Shown: one piece after another, positions 1 through 6,184 of the stretch
Numbering within the stretch: position 1 is the stretch's first letter
Layout: every line of letters starts with the position of its first letter
DNA from: Bacteroidetes bacterium UBA1952
GTDB lineage: Bacteria > Bacteroidota > Bacteroidia > Chitinophagales > Chitinophagaceae
NCBI GenBank assembly: GCA_002336725.1
Contig: DDEO01000001.1
Location: forward strand, 5,897 to 16,867
Reading direction: 5' to 3'
Length of the DNA: 10,971 bases
Program-made: the position numbers and the translations under genes
The notes under the pieces: model-generated
Databases searched by the model: none
Told to the model about the DNA's origin: nothing
What the model saw: the letters and a program-made list of their open reading frames with translations, nothing else

Positions 1-640
<640 letters not shown>

Positions 641-644
641 TTAT

Positions 645-720
645 GGAACGCGGATAAAACAGATTTTGACGGACAGCCACGGATAGAAAATCCGTGAAAA
701 TCCGTCTCTATCCGCGTTCC
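645..720. repeat. Hairpin repeat, GGAACGCGGAT family, copy 1
   Basis: Perfect 12-bp inverted ends, GGAACGCGGATA (645-656) and TATCCGCGTTCC (709-720), enclose internal near-repeats of AATCCGTGAAAATCCGT type. The same family recurs at 2080-2154 and 2168-2269, with a relative at 4725-4882. The whole unit could fold into one long hairpin. It encodes no protein and resembles the dispersed extragenic hairpins common in Bacteroidota genomes. Confidence 0.75.
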
Positions 721-747
721 AAATAAAAGCTCGTTCCAGTCCTGACA

Positions 748-800
748 CTACTGTATCTTCCACCGCAGCCCCGCATACACATTCCGGCCCATTGCCGGCC
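748..800 (-). pseudogene. C-terminal remnant of a TonB-dependent receptor gene
   Basis: On the minus strand the last 17 codons plus stop read PAMGRNVYAGLRWKIQ and then TAG. This is nearly the same as the end of the intact receptor at 2297-4324 (PAMGANVYAGLRWKIQ). The DNA aligns without gaps from the stop codon to 800 (748-800 against 2297-2349), and similarity continues past the stop into the shared hairpin repeat. Upstream of 800 the frame stays open to about 884, but that part no longer looks like a receptor. The receptor body is missing and the toxin operon now occupies its place. I infer the tail of a lost paralogue; a partial duplication of the neighbour is the alternative. Confidence 0.7.
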
Positions 801-879
801 TGTCGGATTCAAAGCTTACAATAAGCCGTTTCGGATAAGATGCGATTTGTTTAGCTTTACTCTCTGTTTCAGACGGCGC

Positions 880-1443
880 ATGAATCTATCCTTTGAAGGG
901 CACCATGGTACAAGCAGCACTTCCGCGAAAGAAATTCTCTTGTCCAATTACAAACTGTCAATCGGACATCAGGAATGGCTGGGGAACGGGGTGTATTTCT
1001 TTGTTCCGGGAATCAGCACGAAGACGCTGGAACTGGCCGAAAAATGGGCGGTCGCGCAGGCCTGGGACAATCTGAATAAGGTCTTCTTATATCGCGATTA
1101 TTGTGTGCTACAATCCAGAATTGAAGTGGACGATTCGGCTTTTCTGGACCTGACGGTTGAAGACGGCGTGGAAATTCTCTCCTACCTGGTGGACAGATAC
1201 ACCGAGAAGATAAACACAATCGGTAGAAAGATGATGTTCCTCGACGGACTGCTGTTAAATTTAGCCAGGGAAGAAGGAATCCTGCCGTTGGAAGTCGTAA
1301 AAGGCAACTTCTATATTAAGTTTGCAAGAGAGCGCGTTGAGCGAATCAACCTTAGAATCAACAACTGCACGATTTGCGCGGTCTTTAATCCGACCCGGAA
1401 TATCACATCCACCTCAATCGTAAAAACAGGACGAATCAAATGA
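880..1443 (+). CDS. ADP-ribosyltransferase-like toxin of a toxin-antitoxin-chaperone system (CmdT-like)
   Basis: This encodes 187 residues from the ATG at 880. A TTG at 847 would add 11 residues with no family resemblance, so I prefer 880. The N-terminus carries HHGTSSTSAKEIL (residues 8-20) and then WLGNGVYFF (33-41), followed by a helix with AEKWA. An HGT motif followed by a GVYF motif is the pattern of the H-Y-type ADP-ribosyltransferase fold, in which these residues bind NAD+. The third motif residue (usually Glu) is not certain; acidic residues near FLDLTVEDGVE are candidates. The gene overlaps the next by ATGA, and a SecB-like chaperone gene follows. In CmdTAC, CmdT is an ADP-ribosyltransferase that modifies mRNA to stop phage growth. 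Membership here rests on fold motif plus gene order; the true substrate is unknown. The gene is AT-rich compared with its neighbours. Confidence 0.75.
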   Translation: MNLSFEGHHGTSSTSAKEILLSNYKLSIGHQEWLGNGVYFFVPGISTKTLELAEKWAVAQAWDNLNKVFLYRDYCVLQSRIEVDDSAFLDLTVEDGVEILSYLVDRYTEKINTIGRKMMFLDGLLLNLAREEGILPLEVVKGNFYIKFARERVERINLRINNCTICAVFNPTRNITSTSIVKTGRIK

Positions 1444-1667
1444 AACTGAAAGACGTAAAGGAGCAGATTGATGCATTCTTCGACACTATTACTGCCGAGG
1501 AACTGTACGCCATTTCGGTACTCAAGTATGGTTTTTCTGAAATAACCGTTGATTTGGAGAACGTCCATTTTGAGACGACTGCCGTTTCTCACTATTCGTC
1601 AGATACTCCGTCTGCTTTCGATGAACAACATGGCCATTCCAGCTTTGGCCTCGCTTTAGCCGCTTAG
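1440..1667 (+). CDS. Probable antitoxin with C-terminal ssrA-like tail (CmdA-like)
   Basis: This is a 75-residue acidic protein whose ATG overlaps the toxin stop codon (ATGA at 1440-1443), implying translational coupling. Residues 1-45 look like a compact folded part (helix near 4-27, then alternating hydrophobics such as SEITVDLENVHFE). Residues 46-70 are rich in Ser, His and Asp and look flexible. The last residues are FGLALAA, close to the ALAA ending of tmRNA (ssrA) tags read by ClpXP and ClpAP. In SecB-dependent toxin-antitoxin-chaperone systems the antitoxin's C-terminal tail is what the chaperone binds and protects, and loss of the chaperone exposes the antitoxin to proteases. I recognise no domain by sequence, so the antitoxin role is inferred from size, position and tail. 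Confidence 0.68.
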   Translation: MKLKDVKEQIDAFFDTITAEELYAISVLKYGFSEITVDLENVHFETTAVSHYSSDTPSAFDEQHGHSSFGLALAA

Positions 1668-1668
1668 A

Positions 1669-2058
1669 ATGAAAATACAACTCAGTAACTGGAAAGTAAC
1701 CCATATTGCTTTGTCTCTCTTAGACGACGAGACGAAGCGGGATGAAAATTCCTTTGACCTGGAAGCCGGTAATTATTTCTCCGAGGAGAAAGCAAGTAAT
1801 AGCTTCGGCGTTGTTTTCGATCTCAAGATAAGCGATAAAGCGTTTGACCTCTCCGTTAAGGCAGCCTTCGATTTTGAAGTAACAGATGATGTAATTACCG
1901 AAGAATTCAAGTTATCTGCCTTTCCCAAGGTGAATGCTCCCGCAATAGCTTTCCCCTATCTGCGGGCCTTCGTCTCTAATCTGACACTTCAATCAGGAGT
2001 GGCACCCGTCATTCTTCCCTCTATCAATTTTGTAGAACTAGCCGCAGGAAAGGCCTAG
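1669..2058 (+). CDS. SecB-like chaperone (CmdC-like)
   Basis: This encodes 129 residues and starts one base after the antitoxin stop. The C-terminal half is recognisably SecB: AFPYLRAFVSNLT (residues 94-106) matches the SecB FPYAR helix, and ILPSINF (115-121) matches the LxPVNF/LPPINF strand end. The N-terminal half has the alternating beta-strand pattern of the SecB core (FGVVFDLKIS, FDLSVKAAFDFEV). The C-terminal tail is short and lacks the acidic, zinc-binding SecA-docking tail of E. coli SecB, as expected for a chaperone serving an antitoxin rather than export. Classical export SecB is mainly proteobacterial; SecB-like proteins elsewhere are often toxin-antitoxin partners. The likely client is the product of the preceding gene. 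The neighbouring receptor gene converges on this one, with repeats between them. Confidence 0.88.
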   Translation: MKIQLSNWKVTHIALSLLDDETKRDENSFDLEAGNYFSEEKASNSFGVVFDLKISDKAFDLSVKAAFDFEVTDDVITEEFKLSAFPKVNAPAIAFPYLRAFVSNLTLQSGVAPVILPSINFVELAAGKA

Positions 2059-2079
2059 GCACAGGCTTTTGATTAAAAA

Positions 2080-2154
2080 GGAACGCGGATGAAACGGATT
2101 TTGACGGACAGCCACGGATAGAAAATCCGTCTCTATCCGCGTCATCCGCGTTCC
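2080..2154. repeat. Hairpin repeat, GGAACGCGGAT family, copy 2
   Basis: Perfect 13-bp inverted ends GGAACGCGGATGA (2080-2092) and TCATCCGCGTTCC (2142-2154), with the same interior as 645-720. It lies right after the chaperone gene and may act as the transcription end for both converging operons, though there is no T-run typical of a factor-independent terminator. Confidence 0.75.
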
Positions 2155-2167
2155 TCAAAAAGCAAAA

Positions 2168-2269
2168 TAGAACGTGGATAAAACGCCGTACTCCCAACGA
2201 AGTTGGCGGTGGTTTTGACGGATAAAAAAATCCGTGAAAATCCGTCTCTATCCGCATCATCCGCGTTCC
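2168..2269. repeat. Hairpin repeat, GGAACGCGGAT family, copy 3, interrupted by a mini-hairpin
   Basis: Imperfect ends AGAACGTGGAT (2168-2178) and ATCCGCGTTCC (2259-2269). Relative to copy 1 it has about 20 extra bases near 2187-2210, which include the mini-hairpin CCAAC-GAA-GTTGG. From 2221 on, the sequence runs parallel to 681-800 through the receptor stop codon, with one 9-base difference. Confidence 0.65.
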
Positions 2270-2296
2270 AAATAAAAGCGCGTTCCGGCTCAGACA

Positions 2297-4324
2297 CTAC
2301 TGTATCTTCCACCTTAACCCCGCATACACATTCGCACCCATTGCCGGCCCCCAGATGAGGCTGCCGTCAAAGCCGGGTGAAAAGGGTTTATCTGCGCCCA
2401 GAATCATCGGGTGCTGCATATAATTGGTCAGGTTTTCGCCGCCGAGATACACTTCCACATCGCCGTTTTTCCACGCCTTGCTCACCTGCGCCGACATCTG
2501 CACAAACGACGGCGAATTGCTCTCGGCCACCGTGCCGCCGCCGTGGTGTGCAAAGGTTGCCGGAATGCGCTTCGGCCCAATCCATTGCACGGTATAATCA
2601 AACTTCCAGGCGTTGCGCGTCTCATAGCCCAGGTTGGCAAAACCGCGATGCGCCGCCACGAGCGGACGCTCTTTCAATACACCATCATAAGTCGTCCGTA
2701 CATCATACCAGCGATAGGCGAGCCGCAGGTCCAGGTGCCGAATCAGCTCATAATCGAGCTGCGCCTGAACGCTGTGGGCAAACGAGCGGCCATCCAGGTT
2801 GTAGAAGCGAACACTTGCCGGATTTTCGGCATCCACCACAATCTGATTTTGGAAATCGGTGTAGTAATAATCGGTGCTAAAAGCGCCGTCGTGGTAGTTG
2901 AGCCGGAATTTCTGCGTAAAGTTCAGCCCGCTGTTCCAGGCCACTTCCGGTCGCAGGCCATAGGCCAGACCGGCTTCGGGCTGTGCAATCACAAAAGAGC
3001 GGTTGCTCGCCATAAAGCCGATATTCTCCGCAAAGATATTGGCTGTGCGCTGCGCTCGCCCCACCGAAGCACGGAGCGAGGCTTTCTGCCACGGCGTATA
3101 GCGCACGTGCAGGCGCGGGGTCATAAAAGCGCCGAAGAGGTTGTGATAATCGGCGCGCAGGCCGGCCACCACGTTCCATTTTTCATTCCCGTTGTAGCTG
3201 TATTCGGCAAACACGCCGGGCACTGATTCCGTTCGGCCATAGGGCGTTCCGGCGAGCGTTTCTGCATAGTCGTCGTATTGCATACTCGCCCCGCTCTTCA
3301 GCACGTGGTCGGTGGTGCCGAGGATGGTTTGATAGATAAAATTGGCGTAAAAGCTGTTCTGCTTCCCGTCGTATCGACGTGTGCCATACTGCGCTTTTTG
3401 GTCGTGATAAACGCCGGAGAGTTGCAGCCCCATGCTCGTGCCGGGATTTTTGGGAAACACCCTTCCTATCTTGGCCCAGCCTTCCAGCCGGTTGATGTCG
3501 GCCTGATAGCCCCAGGGATTTCCGGAAATCTGCGGCACGTCGCGGTTGTAATCCATCTGCCCGCCGGTGTTGGTGGAATACACGCCCTTCACCCCACCCT
3601 GTACTTCCCAGCCCGAGGGTGCAAACCAAAACCAGCGGTTGGCACCGATAAACTGCTTGTCGAGCGGCTGATCCATAAATCCGTCGCCGTTTTGGTCAAT
3701 CCGCGCCCAGTTGCTGCGGCCATGCAGCAGCAGGTTGGTAGAGAGGTTTTCGCTGACTTGTTTACGATATACCAGATTGCCCTCGGTGCGTGCCTGCGAG
3801 CTTTGGTAGAGGTTCACGAGCGCCGTCGGTTCTTTGTCTGAAAACGGCTTTTTCCACTCCACATTTATCTGCCCTGCCACGCCTTCATATCCGTTCACCA
3901 CGCTGCCTGCGCCCTTGCTCAGTTGCATCCCTTCTATCCAGGTTCCGGGCGTGTAAGTGAGGCCGGTGATAGCGGCCAGCCCGCGAATGTCGGGGATGTT
4001 TTCCCGCGTAAAAGACGTGTGTGCGCCGGTGAGGCCCAGCATTTGAATTTGCTTGTAGCCCGTTACCGCGTCGGTGAAGGCCACGTCCACCGATGGTGTG
4101 GTTTCAAAGCTTTCGCTCAGGTTGCAGCAGGCCGCTTTGAGCAGTTCGCGTGCGCCTATTTTTTCGGTTTTAATCGCGCCGAGCAGGTTGATTTCCGTAG
4201 ATTTTGTCCGCGTGCGGATGGTTACTTCGTCAATCTGTTTAGTAGATTTTGTGGTATCCTGCGCCTGAGCGTGTACGCCGAGGAGCAGACCGCCCCACAG
4301 GAGCGCTCCGGTTTTCTTTTTCAT
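2297..4324 (-). CDS. TonB-dependent outer-membrane receptor, probably for metal uptake
   Basis: This encodes 675 residues. A signal peptide (MKKKTGALLWGG to about residue 22, ending AQAQ) is followed by a possible TonB box (IDEVTIRTR, 31-39). The plug domain comes next (about 40-155, with SVDVAFTDAVTGYKQIQML and SKGAGSVVNGYEGVAGQI), then the beta-barrel ending VYAGLRWKIQ with the terminal aromatic pattern needed for barrel assembly. Cys66-Cys67 in the plug (KAACCNLSESFET) is typical of a Bacteroidota receptor group linked to copper or other soft metals. The N-terminal carboxypeptidase-like domain present in many Bacteroidota receptors is absent. The gene starts 18 bases after an HMA-domain gene, and a HYC_CC_PP gene lies further upstream, supporting a metal role. 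The exact substrate cannot be read from sequence. Confidence 0.9.
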   Translation of the reverse strand: MKKKTGALLWGGLLLGVHAQAQDTTKSTKQIDEVTIRTRTKSTEINLLGAIKTEKIGARELLKAACCNLSESFETTPSVDVAFTDAVTGYKQIQMLGLTGAHTSFTRENIPDIRGLAAITGLTYTPGTWIEGMQLSKGAGSVVNGYEGVAGQINVEWKKPFSDKEPTALVNLYQSSQARTEGNLVYRKQVSENLSTNLLLHGRSNWARIDQNGDGFMDQPLDKQFIGANRWFWFAPSGWEVQGGVKGVYSTNTGGQMDYNRDVPQISGNPWGYQADINRLEGWAKIGRVFPKNPGTSMGLQLSGVYHDQKAQYGTRRYDGKQNSFYANFIYQTILGTTDHVLKSGASMQYDDYAETLAGTPYGRTESVPGVFAEYSYNGNEKWNVVAGLRADYHNLFGAFMTPRLHVRYTPWQKASLRASVGRAQRTANIFAENIGFMASNRSFVIAQPEAGLAYGLRPEVAWNSGLNFTQKFRLNYHDGAFSTDYYYTDFQNQIVVDAENPASVRFYNLDGRSFAHSVQAQLDYELIRHLDLRLAYRWYDVRTTYDGVLKERPLVAAHRGFANLGYETRNAWKFDYTVQWIGPKRIPATFAHHGGGTVAESNSPSFVQMSAQVSKAWKNGDVEVYLGGENLTNYMQHPMILGADKPFSPGFDGSLIWGPAMGANVYAGLRWKIQ

Positions 4325-4342
4325 AGCTGTAAACGGGTGTTT

Positions 4343-4687
4343 TTAGTGGTTACAGCTATTGGTCTTGTATTGGCAGCAGTCGGGCAGTTTGTTATATCCG
4401 GTCTCGTCGGAGGCGATGTCGCCGGCATCGTGGCCCACTTTCGCAATATTGCGCTGAATGGTTTCCAGATTGGTTTTGGAAGCGCGGTAGGTAACGACGA
4501 GGAGGTGGTTTTCGGGATTCCAGTCGGCGCGTTTTACGCCTTTGGTATAGGCGGCATCTTCAATGCGCTTTTTGCACATACCGCAGTTGCCCTCTACCTT
4601 GAAGGTATCGGTTTTAATATCTTCTTTTTGGGCAAAAGCAGGGAAAGAGAAAAGGGTAATCAGCAGGAAAAGAAAGAAACGTTTCAT
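4343..4687 (-). CDS. Secreted heavy-metal-associated (HMA) domain protein
   Basis: This encodes 114 residues from the ATG at 4687, chosen because it gives a clean signal peptide (MKRFFLFLLITLFSFPAFAQ); the open frame extends to 4780 with no such property. The mature part is one HMA domain with metal-binding GNCGMC (Cys35 and Cys38), then VKRADWNPENHLLVV and IAKVGHDAGD, which follow the ferredoxin-like fold of copper chaperones. A C-terminal extension adds Cys104-Cys105 (LPDCCQY), Cys112 and His114 as possible further ligands. It probably carries a metal ion in the periplasm for the receptor encoded 18 bases downstream. The same three-part neighbourhood (HYC_CC_PP, HMA, receptor) recurs in Bacteroidota from my memory of annotations. 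Confidence 0.88.
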   Translation of the reverse strand: MKRFFLFLLITLFSFPAFAQKEDIKTDTFKVEGNCGMCKKRIEDAAYTKGVKRADWNPENHLLVVTYRASKTNLETIQRNIAKVGHDAGDIASDETGYNKLPDCCQYKTNSCNH

Positions 4688-4724
4688 GGTTGTGGTTGAG
4701 ATGAGATGATATCCGTGAGATGTA

Positions 4725-4882
4725 ATAGACCACGGATGAAAAGGATTTTCAGGATTTGCATGGCGAAAAAATCCATACAATCCCTGCGTTGTGATAGCCC
4801 ATGGATTTTTTGAAACTTTCAGAATCTTTACAGATGAAAAAATCCGTAAGAATCCTGAAAATCCGCTCTATCCGTGGTCTAT
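4725..4882. repeat. 158-bp long-hairpin repeat with 13-bp inverted ends
   Basis: Inverted ends ATAGACCACGGAT (4725-4737) and ATCCGTGGTCTAT (4870-4882) are perfect. Inside, GGATTTTCAGGAT near 4742 can pair with AATCCTGAAAATCC near 4852, so the whole element can fold on itself. It fills the gap between the HYC_CC_PP and HMA genes and seems related to the GGAACGCGGAT hairpins (shared CGGAT and AAAATCCG words). It may separate or attenuate transcription between the two genes. Confidence 0.7.
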
Positions 4883-4891
4883 CGCGCCACC

Positions 4892-5314
4892 TCAACCATA
4901 ATACGTGAAACGCATATGCAACTTGTGCAAAGGGATATTTTGCCATAATCCCGGCGGCGCATTGGCGCGGCCCGAAGCCTTGACGGCTACCGATTGGGAA
5001 AGGGCATTTTCCGGAAATAAGCCATTGAAAACGGGTAACACCGGAATCAAGGCCGCATCATTTCCGAAGAGAATTTTAACCGGCGCTGTCTGCTGCTGAT
5101 CGGTGGTAATTTTGAGGGCAACGGCCTTGTCTTTGCAGCAGCTTTCTTCTTCTACTGCCGGTGCCTCATCATCGCAGCCGCTTTCGCAAACCGGCGCTTT
5201 TTGGAAAAGTTCCCAACTAGCCACTTCGTCGCCGCAGTAATGCGCATGAACCAGCAGGCCGGAGGCGGCCAGCAGATACAGGAACATTAAAGGAAAAACG
5301 AGGAGCTTTTTCAA
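4892..5314 (-). CDS. HYC_CC_PP family protein (secreted or membrane-anchored, Cys-rich)
   Basis: This encodes 140 residues if read from the TTG at 5314, which gives the normal signal-sequence start MKKLLVFPLMFLYLL. The frame has a stop just upstream, and the next ATG (5287) would remove the charged N-terminus. All three name-giving motifs are present: HYCG at residues 25-28, SCC at 58-60, and PPGLW at 120-124. Further Cys residues (43, 47) lie between them, so metal binding is plausible. This family is known mainly from Bacteroidota and is usually beside TonB-dependent receptors and HMA proteins, as here. Its biochemical role is not established. It is the first gene of the minus-strand metal cluster, but 204 bases and a long hairpin separate it from the HMA gene. 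Confidence 0.85.
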   Translation of the reverse strand: MKKLLVFPLMFLYLLAASGLLVHAHYCGDEVASWELFQKAPVCESGCDDEAPAVEEESCCKDKAVALKITTDQQQTAPVKILFGNDAALIPVLPVFNGLFPENALSQSVAVKASGRANAPPGLWQNIPLHKLHMRFTYYG

Positions 5315-5320
5315 GATTTA

Positions 5321-5328
5321 CAAAGTTA
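5321..5328 (-). promoter_or_regulatory. Candidate -7 box (TAACTTTG) for the HYC_CC_PP gene
   Basis: The minus strand reads TAACTTTG, an exact match to the Bacteroidota TAnnTTTG element, only six bases before the TTG start at 5314. If functional, transcription would begin within a few bases of the start codon, or the ATG at 5287 is the real start with a leader of about 30 bases. No -33 element at the expected distance was seen. Confidence 0.4.
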
Positions 5329-5358
5329 ATTTCTATAAGACAAACACCCTGTTAATTC

Positions 5359-5482
5359 GGGTGCATGACAGATTGCATCTCCGGCAAAATCTCGCAGAGA
5401 CGCAGAGGCGCAGAGAAAAAGCCGCTGCTATCTTAGCCCGGTAAGCGGCTGAGGCTCCGTCTGTGCCATTGGTCTCGCACCC
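5359..5482 (+). mobile_element. MITE-like 124-bp repeat, copy 1
   Basis: The element runs from GGGTG (5359-5363) to CACCC (5478-5482), short inverted ends. The second copy at 10325-10448 is in the opposite orientation, has the same length, and differs at about ten positions, four of them in one block near the end. The 9-bp TGTTAATTC occurs directly before (5350-5358) and after (5483-5491) the element, as a target-site duplication would; the match extends to CACCCTGTTAATTC on both sides. Inside are the CGCAGAGGCGCAGAG motif and an AGCCGCT/AGCGGCT hairpin (5420-5450). It has no coding capacity, so any movement would depend on a transposase elsewhere. Confidence 0.72.
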
Positions 5483-5507
5483 TGTTAATTCCCCGAACTT
5501 GCACCTT

Positions 5508-5909
5508 ATGAAAACCCTACCTATCGGCACGGCGCGCATTTTCCGGAAAATCGTTGTCGCCGACGACCTGGCGCATTTTGAAGCCGGGGCCGTTCATGAT
5601 GTGTATTCCACCTTTGCCCTGGCCCGCGATGCCGAATGGAGTGGCCGCCTACTGGTTTTGGAGCTGAAAGAAGACGGCGAAGAAGGCATCGGAACGGGCC
5701 TTACGATTGAGCATCTGGGACCGGCTTTCCGGGGCGAAGAAGTGGTTTTGGAAAGCACGCTCACGGAGATTAACCGCAACGAAGTGGTCTCGGAATTTAC
5801 GGTTTCTGTTGATACACGTCCGGTAGCGCGGGGTGTCCAGAAGCAGAAGATTTTGCCGAAGGAGAAAATCCAACGCGCATTTGAGAGGGCGAGAACACAA
5901 AACCTATAA
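5508..5909 (+). CDS. Hotdog-fold thioesterase, FlK (fluoroacetyl-CoA thioesterase)-like
   Basis: This encodes 133 residues from the ATG at 5508 (MKTLPIG); a GTG at 5463 lies inside the MITE-like repeat and is unlikely. The protein is a single hotdog domain. Thr35, Glu43 and His69 (in STFALARDAEW and IEHLGPAF) have the same 8- and 26-residue spacing as the Thr42-Glu50-His76 catalytic triad of FlK, and Gly62 fits FlK Gly69. This family hydrolyses acyl-CoA thioesters. In most organisms without fluoroacetate the substrate is unknown, and general acyl-CoA housekeeping or detoxification is more likely here. The gene stands alone and converges on mqnC. Its stop codon lies inside a strong hairpin. 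Confidence 0.75.
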   Translation: MKTLPIGTARIFRKIVVADDLAHFEAGAVHDVYSTFALARDAEWSGRLLVLELKEDGEEGIGTGLTIEHLGPAFRGEEVVLESTLTEINRNEVVSEFTVSVDTRPVARGVQKQKILPKEKIQRAFERARTQNL

Positions 5910-5931
5910 GGTCTTCGAGACCTTATAGGTT
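5901..5931 (+). terminator. Perfect 14-bp hairpin at the end of the thioesterase gene
   Basis: AACCTATAAGGTCT (5901-5914) pairs fully with AGACCTTATAGGTT (5918-5931) around a 3-base loop, and the stop codon TAA (5907-5909) lies within the stem. Only a short T-run follows, so it may be a repeat-type hairpin that also ends transcription. Similar CCTATAAGGTCT hairpins are common in Bacteroidota. Confidence 0.6.
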
Positions 5932-6184
5932 TCCCTGCGGTTAGAGGCTGTTTGAGTTAAAATGTTGTTTGACAGACCATGAGGTCAGGGATTTGAAGCC
6001 TGGAGAGCAGAATAGATCCCGACACATCGGTGCTGCGTCGCTTTTAGCTGCACTAAAAAGCGACCGGCTTTTTGGCTACCTTTTTTCCGCAAAAAAGGTA
6101 GAAACAAGATAGGCTTATAGTCTGTTTGCTTCGTAAAACACTGATAATCAGCTATTCGGAGCAGGATATAATCCAAATAGCTCC
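5932..6184. other. Non-coding region between convergent genes, with two hairpins
   Basis: No credible gene lies here. Two inverted repeats are visible: GTCGCTTTTAG (6037-6047) with CTAAAAAGCGAC (6053-6064), one base bulged, and CTACCTTTTTT (6076-6086) with AAAAAAGGTAG (6091-6101), perfect. The second has a T-run on each strand and could end transcription from both sides. A 63-codon minus-strand frame (5985-6176) crosses both hairpins and looks like repeat sequence, not a protein. Confidence 0.6.

Noticed and set aside
847..879. TTG start giving an 11-residue longer toxin
   Set aside because: The extra residues show no family resemblance; the ATG at 880 begins just before the conserved HGT motif.
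1669..2058. Export SecB serving the Sec pathway
   Set aside because: It lacks the acidic SecA-docking C-terminal tail and sits in an operon with a toxin-like and a small tailed protein, so an antitoxin chaperone is the better reading.
2411..3226. 271-codon plus-strand open frame
   Set aside because: It lies wholly antisense to the TonB-dependent receptor, whose protein is clearly recognisable; GC-rich antisense shadow.
3923..4699. 258-codon plus-strand open frame
   Set aside because: Antisense to the receptor start and the HMA gene; no recognisable domain.
5333..5539. 68-codon minus-strand frame
   Set aside because: It is mostly translation of copy 1 of the 124-bp repeat (its ASAAYRA and FSLRLC words also appear in the translation of copy 2).
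5985..6176. 63-codon minus-strand small protein
   Set aside because: It crosses two hairpins and resembles translated intergenic repeat sequence; no start context or conserved domain.
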